A stretch of DNA of 23,412 nt from Nemertoderma westbladi (lineage: Eukaryota > Xenacoelomorpha > Nemertodermatida > Nemertodermatidae): positions 1-23,412 of the forward strand of contig JAUCBJ010008383.1 in assembly GCA_032718475.1 (NCBI GenBank). Direction: 5' to 3'. The position numbers were made by a program, and so were the translations under genes. Positions 9,785 through 18,008 of the stretch are shown one piece after another (position 1 is the first letter of the stretch; each line of letters opens with the position of its first letter). A model generated the notes under the pieces. That model was given only the letters and a program-made list of their open reading frames with translations, ran no database searches and was not told the origin of the DNA.

Positions 9785-10330
9785 CAGTGGTGTGGGGTGA
9801 CTTTGGACTATTTTCCACTTTACTTTCGAATTACCTGATGATATAAAGTTCAAAAATTAGAATTGTAATGTTCCGATGGCATTTCTACAGTATATAGTTT
9901 TATGTTTGTTTATTAAGCCGTTATTTGGCCACCATGTTTTCCAATATGTTGTTTCCGACCTTGGTTGTTAATAGTTTGTTTTGGTTACCATACTTCTGTT
10001 CTATTTCTCGGTATGTTAAGTGTTTATTTATTACATCATTCACTGCTGCAGCTAAATCTTCCTTTGTGTTGTCTGCATAATGACGTGCTCCCAACTTCCG
10101 TTTATGATTACGTGGCATTGCTATTTAGTTTAAGTTTTACCAACCATCAGAGATCATTATGTACTGTACCACAAGACTAAACTGCATGCATAATACGTAT
10201 AATTTGCCTACCGGTATATATCTAATGCAGAACAGGCCTACACTATTTGAATTTCCCAGAAAGTTATGAAATATTTATTGTCCAAAGTCACCCCAACTTT
10301 TGCAAGTCTCAGTGGGGTCACATTGGACAC
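9785..10330 (-). mobile_element. Internally deleted pogo/Tigger-type DNA transposon
   Basis: The left end reads CAGTGGTGTGGGGTGACTTTG from 9785, directly after a TA dinucleotide, as expected for the TA target of Tc1/mariner/pogo elements. The core GGGGTGACTTTGGAC recurs inverted at 10280-10294, with a further related copy, GTGGGGTCACATTGGAC, at 10312-10328. Between them on the minus strand lies the start of a pogo-like transposase. The catalytic DDE part is absent, so this is a short non-autonomous derivative in which the 5' terminal region and the DNA-binding exon were joined to the 3' end. The exact right limit is uncertain because the expected mirror of CAGTGGTG is not seen. Confidence 0.65.
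9914..10118 (-). pseudogene. Pogo/Tigger transposase fragment: HTH_psq DNA-binding domain
   Basis: The minus-strand frame starts with ATG at 10118: MPRNHKRKLGARHYADNTKE, then LAAAVNDV and LTYREIEQKYG. This matches the N-terminal Pipsqueak-type helix-turn-helix found in pogo/Tigger/Jerky-like transposases and related domesticated proteins. After KYG the frame is lost by about one base; the expected continuation (PKQTINNQGRKQHIGKHGGQ) is readable in a neighbouring frame and includes the KHGGQ linker that follows this domain in the family. The catalytic domain is missing. In the parent element this domain would bind the subterminal motifs at the ends. The piece lies between the two inverted terminal motifs. 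Confidence 0.7.
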
Positions 10331-11425
10331 ATATATTATTCATCCAAAATTCAATGCTATTGCACAAAAAACAAAATAACAATACCATTTAGATACAGTA
10401 CTTGACATATAAGTGCTAAAAATATGCAATACATAGTTATCTTGGAAGTTTGATATGGGTTGTAAAAGGTAACAAAATATCAAAATTATTAGATCAAAAT
10501 TCAGAGTAGTTTCGTATTCTTCCAACTATATGCAGTGGATATTTATAGTAATATAGACTTAAAATTAATATTAGACAATCTTCTAAAACTATAATATTCT
10601 AAAAATATTCATTTCAAACTACTGAAAAAGTATCATAATTTAACGCGCCGCAGATCAGTAGATCGTTCCGGCAGTTAAATTTTAGCTCACCACCGCGCTA
10701 GTCTGCTAGTCTGCTACCGGTAGTCTAAAACTTACTGACTGAGAAGTCTAAAACATTAAGAGTATATTTTAACCCCAATGAACACCAGTGAGCCAGTTCT
10801 GCAGTCTGGCTGTTCTGCTGTTAGGGGGTTTTGCTTTTGAGTTTGATGCAATCAAAATTCATCCCTCACCAAGCAGCCAGGGGAAATCGCCACAAATAAC
10901 AGCTCTGATGATTAATCCCAAACAGCCAAACATATAAAACTGTAACCTGTCTCGTGTTTCCTGTCTGCCTGTTCTATTGAATTTAATTTATTGTTTTGGT
11001 TAGATTAACATGCCACTATACCAGTATACAGCTATAACATCTGAACATATAAACTGATAATTTCCTTTTATTGATAATTTAACAATGACAAAATGAGGCG
11101 AGATACAATACAATGAGGCGGTATTTGGTATTCATTCTGTTCATTCTCCGAGAAAGAATTTGCGTCAAATTCCCAACCCCCCTCCCCTCCAGGCTCCAGC
11201 CCCTTGTTGCATGAACGAAGATGTATAGGCCTACTATTATAATACTGTAATACATTGGAATAATCAATCCCCCAACTCTCCGTCTCTGGCCGGAGCTCAT
11301 ATTGTAACCCAGAGGAACCTCCGGCCTCCGGATGAAATTTTAGCTCTGTTGCTGTTGCATCCCTCCCTACTGTCAGATTGTAGGCCTACTGTCTACTGCT
11401 GTAGGCACTACACTACCAGACCAGA
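10331..11425. other. AT-rich spacer upstream of the CYLD gene
   Basis: Two minus-strand reading frames of 61 and 73 codons have no recognisable features and are probably chance. The stretch near 11165-11210 is C-rich (CCCCCCTCCCCTCC), and TAGGCCTAC palindromes occur near 11225 and 11380. There is no clear gene, RNA or mobile element. Confidence 0.4.
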
Positions 11426-11440
11426 CTATATATAAATAAA
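11426..11440 (+). promoter_or_regulatory. Possible TATA box before CYLD
   Basis: CTATATATAAATAAA lies 19-33 bp before the ATG at 11459. If used, transcription would start almost at the ATG and leave a very short leader. Alternatively TTTACAG at 11441-11447 is a weak splice acceptor for a 5' untranslated exon. Neither option can be proven from sequence. Confidence 0.25.
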
Positions 11441-11458
11441 TTTACAGTTTAGTCTTCA

Positions 11459-13645
11459 ATGGCTGGTTCTGGTTATCCAACCAGTAATCGTTATAGTGTT
11501 TTATCAGGATCTCCAAATGACTACGACAATACTGTGAGTTCGTCTACAGATAGTCGAACTACAAGAGGTACTGGTAGCAGAACTCAGCTCCCCAGAAAGT
11601 CGAAAGACAAAAATATATACGGCCACGGGGCGACGGCGGGGGCTAGTGGCAGTGAACTGGAAGAGGCATGTCAAGGAATCCCAGACTACAATTCAGATGA
11701 AGTTGCGGAACAGGTCAAATACCTCACGGACCCCATTAACAAGAATCGTATGAAGACGGATGTTGGCCGGGTTGGGGAGCAGCCTGATCTATTCGGGTTC
11801 CGCAGCGGATCCCCCAGTGGCGGGTCTCCCCATAGGGGCATATCACCGCCATACGTGGGCCTCATTAGTCGCGACTATATCAACGCCGAGCCAAATATCT
11901 GGCTGGATGACAACCAAGTCGCTAGACCACGGGATAAACCCCGCACTGAGAAGAATTTAATTAAAGTCGAACCCGAAGAAATCGCGATGGAGGCTATTCG
12001 AGTTGGTGGTTCAAACTTCTCGGGCCCCGTCGAGGAACTCTCCAACTCGGCTGCAACCCCCGTGGAACCCGCTATTCTCGCGAACTCCGAGATAAACCCG
12101 CACAGCTTCACCGTGGACTCGATGATTTCCTATCGAACCAAGAAAGGCCAACCCAACAAGTGTGGTGTTATCCGTTGGATCGGTTACCCCCCGCCGAATG
12201 CGAAACAGACGGTGGATAATAAACTGCGGCTGATGGCTGGAATCGAGTTGGAGGAAGCCACAGGGATTACGGACGGATCCCTCAAGGGTGTTCAGTACTT
12301 TAGGACCGCGGAGAATCACGCAATGTTCATGCTTCTGGACAAGTTGCTGCCGGATCCGCGGTTCTCATCTGTGCGATCCACCACCCCTGGGGCAGCAGGA
12401 GCCCCTCGGTTCGGTGGGTTTGAGAGTCCATTGGTAGCGGGGAACGTTCCTCCCCCTCCGGGGGGAACCATTCCCTCGTCCCACAGTGGGATGGGTAAGG
12501 GCATCCAGGGGCACCACAACTCCTGCTACCTGGATGCCACACTGTTCGCTATGTTCGCGTTCACGGGTGGGTTTGATTCGGTGGTTAACCGACCGGATGG
12601 GTTAGCGGGTCGAACTGATGGGTTAACGGGTCGACCCGATGGGTTAGTAGCGGCTCGATCCGTCTACAAAGAGGCCCAAGAACTACTAAAGTTCGGGATA
12701 ATAAACCCGCTGCGCGAGACCGGGATGGTTTCCGCGTTGAGAGTGATGAATCTCCGAGACTTTATGGACCGCCATGGGAGTGTGGGGGGGATGACGTCAG
12801 AGGAGAAGGACCCGGAAGAGTTCCTAACCACCTTCCTGCATAAGATATGCCGTGCTGAGCCCTTTATTAAGTTGCTAACCAACGGCAGAACCGAGGACAT
12901 GTACATGTACCAGGTGTTTATGGACCGGAACGAAAGAATCCCACTGCCTAGCACCCAGCAGCTGTTGGAGCAGGCCTTCTTCTTCAACGGGCATCGTCTC
13001 AGCGAGACGCCCAAGTGCTTCATCATGCAGGTGCCGCGGTACGGGAAGGGATATAAACTCTATGACCGGGTCCTGCCGAGTCTCTGGTTGAACATCAGCG
13101 AGTTGGTTGAGGGCCATCCTCGGTGCTGCGACGTCTGCGGCAAACTCGCGAGGTACAGTTGCGCGGAGTGTTCCTCACTCAATCGAGCAGATCGTCTCAT
13201 TAATAAGGTGCAGCCAAGCTTCTGCCGCGAGTGTTTCTCCGCGGTGCATTCGTTTCGGGAGCGGTGTTCGCACGTGGGATCGCCGATCGCGTACAGCCCC
13301 GAGTTTCTCGAGGTTTACAACGCTGTGGGCGGGGATGTCGCTGTATCGGAGCACCTGATGGAGTTGCGGGCCGTCGTCTGTATCGAGACGAGTCATTACG
13401 TGGCCTACGCGAAGTGCGGGGACTCGTGGTGTCTGTTCGATTCGATGGCGGACCGTCGGGGGGACGATGTCGATGGGTACAACGTGCCGGAAGTGACGGT
13501 ATGTCCGGAGCTCGGGGTCTGGCTCGCGGACCATAATAAGATTGTCAGTACCAGCATCCCGGAACTCCCAAAAGAGATTAAGCGCATCACTACAGACGCT
13601 TATATTTGCTTTTATGTTTCTCCTGATCTGGAAATGTTTCTCTAA
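11459..13645 (+). CDS. CYLD: CYLD-like ubiquitin carboxyl-terminal hydrolase
   Basis: Intact, intronless 728-codon gene for a deubiquitinase of the CYLD group, which in animals removes Lys63-linked and linear ubiquitin chains and dampens NF-kB and related signalling. Residues 1-215 are low-complexity. One CAP-Gly domain lies at about 219-302 (CGVIRWIGYPPP, AGIELEEATG, TDGSLKGVQYF), matching the third CAP-Gly of vertebrate CYLD. The USP domain starts at about 350 with GIQGHHNSCYLDATLFAMFA (nucleophile C356); the other triad residues are H646 (ETSHYVAYAK) and D661 (WCLFDSMADR). A Cys-rich B-box-like insert, as in CYLD, spans about 556-604 (CCDVCGK, CAEC, CREC, CSHV). The C-terminus DAYICFYVSP matches the family end. 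Vertebrate CYLD is about 956 aa with three CAP-Gly domains, so this copy is shorter at the N-terminus. ATG 11459 is the first in the open frame. The coding GC is higher than in its flanks. The lack of introns suggests a retrogene or intron loss, but all key residues are kept. Confidence 0.93.
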   Translation: MAGSGYPTSNRYSVLSGSPNDYDNTVSSSTDSRTTRGTGSRTQLPRKSKDKNIYGHGATAGASGSELEEACQGIPDYNSDEVAEQVKYLTDPINKNRMKTDVGRVGEQPDLFGFRSGSPSGGSPHRGISPPYVGLISRDYINAEPNIWLDDNQVARPRDKPRTEKNLIKVEPEEIAMEAIRVGGSNFSGPVEELSNSAATPVEPAILANSEINPHSFTVDSMISYRTKKGQPNKCGVIRWIGYPPPNAKQTVDNKLRLMAGIELEEATGITDGSLKGVQYFRTAENHAMFMLLDKLLPDPRFSSVRSTTPGAAGAPRFGGFESPLVAGNVPPPPGGTIPSSHSGMGKGIQGHHNSCYLDATLFAMFAFTGGFDSVVNRPDGLAGRTDGLTGRPDGLVAARSVYKEAQELLKFGIINPLRETGMVSALRVMNLRDFMDRHGSVGGMTSEEKDPEEFLTTFLHKICRAEPFIKLLTNGRTEDMYMYQVFMDRNERIPLPSTQQLLEQAFFFNGHRLSETPKCFIMQVPRYGKGYKLYDRVLPSLWLNISELVEGHPRCCDVCGKLARYSCAECSSLNRADRLINKVQPSFCRECFSAVHSFRERCSHVGSPIAYSPEFLEVYNAVGGDVAVSEHLMELRAVVCIETSHYVAYAKCGDSWCLFDSMADRRGDDVDGYNVPEVTVCPELGVWLADHNKIVSTSIPELPKEIKRITTDAYICFYVSPDLEMFL
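12590..12652 (+). repeat. Three in-frame 21-bp repeats inside CYLD
   Basis: Three tandem 21-bp units encode RPDGLAG, RTDGLTG and RPDGLVA (residues 378-398). They lie about 20 residues after the catalytic Cys, where they would form a polar surface loop in the USP fold. Third-base and single-base differences show they are not identical, so the expansion is not brand new. Confidence 0.8.
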
Positions 13646-13871
13646 ATTTATTGGGATTTAATTACCTTGTATTTTAATTATATATCCCCGTTTATCTCCG
13701 TTTATCTCCGTAATGTAAATTATTATATAGCGTTGTGCTATATACTAGTAATTAATCGGAATATATCTGATCTGATACATTGAAATATATAATATATAAT
13801 ATTAATCCAAATAGATTTCAGTGGTCTGACATCAATATTAAATTTCAAATTATCGTAAAGTGATTAAACGG
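13646..13871. other. AT-rich 3' flank of CYLD
   Basis: Contains a short repeat CCGTTTATCT (two to three copies, 13686-13710) and long AT runs (near 13780-13803). No standard AATAAA polyadenylation signal is seen close to the CYLD stop codon. Nothing coding. Confidence 0.35.
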
Positions 13872-14358
13872 AAAAATGGATGGGGAGAAAATATAGAAAA
13901 CAGTTTGTTTATATAATTTCTGACTCCTCCCCGCCATCATCAGGCCATTGTATTGACCGGAATACAGAAACGCAAAACACTGTGACACATATTTATAAAT
14001 CCCGCTTTAGTGTAAATATATCTACTGAAGTGATAATCCAGTAAAGCACAGTAGGGGAAATATTTTTTCTAACTCTTAAACATATTATAATACCGGTTCT
14101 ATTGAATACATTGAATTGGTGCATTTAGTAATTAGACTAACAACTTATTTTTCTGAATAAATTTTTGCCTGAGTGAACAAACTGACTTTATCGTACCAAA
14201 AATATTTTCCCTGCTGTACTTTATTGAATTATCACTTCACTAGATGTATTTGCACTAAACCGGGATTAATAAATGGGGTTTGAAAAATGTGGACTGGACA
14301 CAGAAAGCATGGACAGCCAATCGTGGGCGAGTTGCGTTACAAAGCATGTCCACCTATT
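13872..14358 (+). repeat. Dispersed repeat X, copy 1 (interrupted by a nested insertion)
   Basis: The sequence 13872-13999 plus 14274-14358 matches the reverse complement of 16034-16378. Shared landmarks are ATGGATGGGG, CAGTTTGTTT (CAATTTGTTT in copy 2), GACCGGAATACAGAAA, CACATATTTATAAA, GTGGACTGGAC, ACAGAAA(G/A)CATGGACA and the terminal TCCACCtaTTTCAG. Copy 1 lacks about 100 nt present in copy 2 after GACTCCT and contains the 266-bp insertion at 14000-14265. Its ends carry TTTGAAAAAGGTGGAC-like inverted sequences. The family is not one I can name. Confidence 0.6.
14000..14265. mobile_element. 266-bp foldback element nested in repeat X, with 8-bp target duplication
   Basis: Terminal inverted repeats of about 66 bp begin TCCCGCTTTAGTG (14000) and end CACTAAACCGGGA (14265). 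The matching interior blocks are GAAGTGATAAT (14034) with ATTATCACTTC (14228) and GGGGAAATATTTTT with AAAAATATTTTCCC. The element is flanked by TTTATAAA (13992-13999) and TTAATAAA (14266-14273), an 8-bp duplication with one difference. The second copy of the host repeat at 16034-16378 has a single TTTATAAA at this point and no insert. An 8-bp duplication is typical of hAT-type elements. There is no coding capacity, so it is a non-autonomous (MITE-like) element. Confidence 0.75.
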
Positions 14359-15554
14359 TCAGCTTTGTTTTTTTACCTTTTTCAAATTTGAAAAGGGTGG
14401 ACTGGGTTGAGAAATAACAAGCAATGAATTGACAAATCAGACTGATTAACACATTATAGCAGTTATGTAAACGTTTTTCAAAAACGTTTTTTTATGGATT
14501 ATTGTTATTGTTATCCCATACTTACTGTGACCAACCGAAGTTGTCCAAGTAGTTCAACAATATGGGGCGAGCCACGAAGTCTGTGAGCTGAGCCTTAGCA
14601 TCAGTATTTGAACGTTAATATTCTAACGCATTACAGTATAACGTTAATTATAATAACTATCTAATTGTACTCTACGGTAAATATAATATGCTTTAGTTAC
14701 GGTTCGTCACGAGATCTGTTATTAAACGACCGAGAGCAGCGATAGAGGTTAATAAGTCAGAACGAGGCGCGAAAAGGTAAATAAAGTATTTAATTTCCCA
14801 GGCCCCGTATGTACTTTTATTGATAAGATTATGCTTATTATTATTATATTATTATTAATTACTGTATTAATAAATAATTTTGTCGATATTGCACCGCAGT
14901 CGCATCGCAGTTATTCTTCGTCCTTATAGTGGTTCCTAACAATAGAAAGCTGTCGTTACAACGATTCTAAATTAATGTAAATACTATTAGTTTCGTTGAG
15001 AATTAACTGAGATATCGGCGATCAAAAGTTGCCGGTATACGCGTAATTTGCAACGTGCAGGCCATTTTTCTATTTCATACTGTGCATAGGGCCTACACAA
15101 AAATTTTAAACATTTGCCCTATTGTTTATTTATTTGTTTGAAGAGTATTAATAGTTTGATGTCATTAACTATTGCGTAGCTACTCATTAAATAAACAATA
15201 TATTCCAGAATATTATTTATTACACTAGGCCTACAGCAGTATACAGTTGACTAATTGAAGACCATGACTTTCTTGAGACGCCTCTTAAAAGATACTGGCC
15301 TTGAAGTTGCGGATAATCTCTCGAAAGTTTAGCTGGTGATAGCGAGTTTTTTTTTTGGGCTGCCTATTTGTTATACCAAATCATTATTTATTTATATTGC
15401 GATATGCAATTGCACAATTATTACAATAATAATGTAGCACGATATTTATAGGTAATTAAAGTCAATTTAACTACTGAGTAACTAAGGTGGAGTTAGTGAA
15501 TAGTATAGTAAATGTTATATAGACTTAGACCCCCAAAACTCCCGCGCATAACGA
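14359..15554. other. AT-rich spacer with small repeats
   Basis: Holds an A/T palindrome with CCTTTTTCAAATTTGAAAAGG (near 14376-14396), a second one with AACGTTTTTCAAAAACGTTT (14470-14490), and a copy of a dispersed motif GGGGCGAGCCACGAAGT (from about 14563) that recurs near 18435. A 22-codon peptide at 15264-15332 (MTFLRRLLKDTGLEVADNLS) resembles the C-terminal tail seen in some LINE ORF2 proteins, but it is too short to be sure. A run of ten or so T follows at about 15346. No gene is supported. Confidence 0.4.
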
Positions 15555-15980
15555 GTTGTGGCATACAGCCCGTATCGAGCATATTGAGTTGTGGCATACA
15601 GCCCGTATCGAGCATATTGAGTTGTGGCATACAGCCCGTATCGAGCATATTGAGTTGTGGCATACAGCCCGTATCGAGCATATTGAGTTGTGGCATACAG
15701 CCCGTATCGAGCATATTGAGTTGTGGCATACAGCCCGTATCGAGCATATTGAGTTCTTGCATAGAGCCCGTATCGAGCATATTGAGTTGTGGCATACAGC
15801 CCGTATCGAGCATATCGAGTTGTGGCATACATCCCATATCGAGTTGTGGCATACAGCCCATATCGAGTTGTGGCATACAGCCCATATCGAGTTGTGGCAT
15901 ACATCCCATATCGAGTTGTGGCATACAGCCCATATCGAGTTGTGGCATACAGCCCATATCGAGTTGTGGCATACAGCCCG
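15555..15980. repeat. Two-phase minisatellite: eight 33-bp units then about seven 24-bp units
   Basis: Eight 33-bp units (15555-15818) begin GTTGTGGCATACAGCCC and end GAGCATATTGA; they are followed by 24-bp units (15819 to about 15980) of the form GTTGTGGCATACAGCCCATA plus TCGA. The short unit equals the eighth long unit, which ends CATATCGA rather than CATATTGA, minus nine bases. The seventh unit has three base changes (GTTCTTGCATAGAG). Because 33 and 24 are both multiples of three, several frames stay open on both strands; these are by-products. Confidence 0.93.
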
Positions 15981-16033
15981 GCACGGCATTCTTAATGCAG
16001 CTGCTTCCAGCATACCGATTATAGATATATAAT

Positions 16034-16378
16034 TCAAACCTGAAAAAGGTGGACAGTCCAATCACTACGATATAACATTGCTTTAATACGTTTCTGATTG
16101 GTTTTCTCCATTGTCCATGTTTTCTGTGTCCACGTCCAGTCCACCTTTTTCAAACACCCTTTATAAATATGTGCCACCAGTGTTTTGCATTTCTGTATTC
16201 CGGTCAGTACAATAGCCTGACGGCGGTCTTCCGTAATAAATTTTAAATAATAATGAAAAAATGGTGCTTTCCTCACCTTTGTCGTGATTTTTTCCCTAAG
16301 CCACCTGACTATAAGGAGTCCAAAATATAGTAACAAAACAAATTGTTATTTCTATTCCCCCCCCCCCCCCCCCATCCA
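16034..16378 (-). repeat. Dispersed repeat X, copy 2 (inverted, uninterrupted)
   Basis: Reverse-complement counterpart of 13872-14358. It preserves the empty site (TTTATAAA, near 16163-16170) for the foldback insertion found in copy 1. A homopolymer of 17 C at 16357-16373 replaces the shorter G run of copy 1. On the minus strand an open frame of 100 codons crosses the copy (16336 to 16034), including QAIVLTGIQKCKTL; copy 1 keeps QAIVLTGIQKRKTL in the same frame before a TGA, so the repeat may derive from a coding sequence. The product is not recognised. Confidence 0.6.
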
Positions 16379-16814
16379 TTCTGCCGTCATAAGGTAGAAT
16401 GCCCTATCTCAAAATTTTTGAAAATTTTTTTATTGTACACACCCGCCTAATTTAAGGCGCTCTTTCAAATGAAACCAAGAAATACCATGGTTTATATGCA
16501 AGAAAGTCATTTTTTGCGAGTTTAAAACACCCTATGCTTGATCCTCAGCCCTGTCATTTAAAGGCAAAACACCCTACATCTAATATCTGGTACATGGGTA
16601 TTTTGCCTTAGTAACACTTGTATTCAGTTTCATTTTAAAGGTAGGGTGTTTTTCCTTAGAAAAGTTTATAATAGTGTTATTTCCTATTACTTATGCTATA
16701 TTACTACTAAATTGGCGGGGATTTCAGTTTGTTTGCATTTCCACGTGGGCAAAATGCCCTAAGAAAGATTTTATACTCACTACTGACTCTATAGAATCTT
16801 AATTCAGTCGAGTA
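16379..16814. other. Non-coding region with a cluster of (A)AAAxxCCCTA motifs
   Basis: The motifs GAATGCCCTA (16399), AAAACACCCTA (16524), AAAACACCCTA (16566), the inverted TAGGGTGTTTT (16642) and AAAATGCCCTAAG (16751) are spread over about 360 bp. Such spaced, mixed-orientation motifs are typical of subterminal transposase-binding sites or of a regulator-binding cluster. No gene is seen. Confidence 0.4.
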
Positions 16815-16914
16815 GGAATATACAAAGCCATTGGAACTGGAAGACGCGTTTTACGGCTTCAACTTGGATGATGATATCGGTGTTGGTATTTTAGCTCAGG
16901 TGATGGCGGACTGT

Positions 16915-17919
16915 GGGGAGGATATGTGCCTGTATGGGGAGGATATGTGGCTGTGGGGAGGATATGTGTCTGTTTGGGGAGGATATGTGGCTGTGGGGAG
17001 GATATGTGGCTGTGTGGGGAGGATATGTGGCTGTATGGGGAGGATATGTGGCTGTATGGGGAGGATATGTGGCTGTGGGGAGGATATGTGTCTGCGTGGG
17101 GAGGATATGTGGCTGTATGGGGAGGATATGTGGCTGTATGGGGAGGATATGTGGCTATGTGGGGAGGATATGTGGCTGTATGGGGAGGATATGTGACTGT
17201 ATGGGGAGGATATGTGGCTGTGGGGAGGATATGTAGCTGTGTGGGGATGACATGTAGCTGTGTGGGGAGGATATGTGGCTGTGGGGAGGATATGTGGCTG
17301 TGGGGTGGATTTGTGGCTGCGTGGGGAGGATATGTGGCTGTGTGGGGAGGATATGTGGCTGTGGGGAGGCGGGAGGATATGTGGCTGTGTGGGGAGGATA
17401 TGTAGCTGTGTGGGGAGGATATGTGGCTGCGGGGAGGATATGTGGCTGTGTGGGGAGGATATGTGCTGTGTGGGGAGGATATGTGGCTGTGGGGGGGCGG
17501 GTGGATATGTGGCTGTGTGGGGAGGATATGTGGCTGTGGGGAGGATATGTAGCTGTGTGGGGATGACATGTAGCTGTGTGGGGAGGATATGTGGCTGCGG
17601 GGAGGATATGTGGCTGTGTGGGGAGGATATGTGCTGTGTGGGGAGGATATGTGGCTGTGGGGGGGCGGGAGGATATGTGGCTGTGTGGGGAGGATATGTG
17701 GCTGAGTGGGGAGGCGGGAGGATGTGGCAGTGTGGGGAGGATATGTGGCTGAGTGGGGAGGATATGTGGCTGTGTGGGGAGGATATGTGGCTGTGGGGAG
17801 GATATGTGGCGGTGTGGGGAGGATATGTGGCTGTGGGGAGGATATGTGGCTGTGTGGGGAGGATATGTGGCTGTGGGGAGGATATGTGGCTTTGGGGTGG
17901 ATATGTGGCTGTGTGGGGA
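16915..17919. repeat. G-rich 21-bp minisatellite (GTGGGGAGGATATGTGGCTGT)
   Basis: About 1 kb of tandem units of 21 bp, mixed with 19-bp and other variants (GGGGAGGATATGTGGCTGT). Second-order duplications are visible: 17423-17502 recurs at 17591-17670, a shift of 168 bp (eight units), and the GATGACATG variant recurs with a shift of 316 bp (17246, 17562). One strand carries regularly spaced GGGG runs. Long frames of up to 379 codons on the complementary strand and several on the plus strand come only from the periodicity. Confidence 0.93.
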
Positions 17920-17949
17920 GGACGGACGGACGGACGGACGGACGGACGG

Positions 17950-18008
<59 letters not shown>
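17920..18008. repeat. Tetranucleotide tract (GGAC)n then (AGAC)n
   Basis: GGAC is repeated about seven times from 17920, followed, after a short mixed stretch, by a long run of AGAC/CAGA units to about 18008. It joins the end of the 21-bp minisatellite through the shared GGGGAGGAC, suggesting it grew from the last unit. Confidence 0.93.

Noticed and set aside
11079-11300. 73-codon minus-strand frame with a hydrophobic stretch, upstream of CYLD
   Set aside because: No family features and a composition as expected from AT-rich and C-rich spacer.
12011-13590. Several 60-120 codon frames overlapping CYLD
   Set aside because: Shadow frames of the GC-richer CYLD coding sequence.
15493-16065. Overlapping frames on both strands (129-190 codons) over the 33/24-bp minisatellite
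   Set aside because: Unit lengths divisible by three keep several frames open simultaneously; no frame is favoured.
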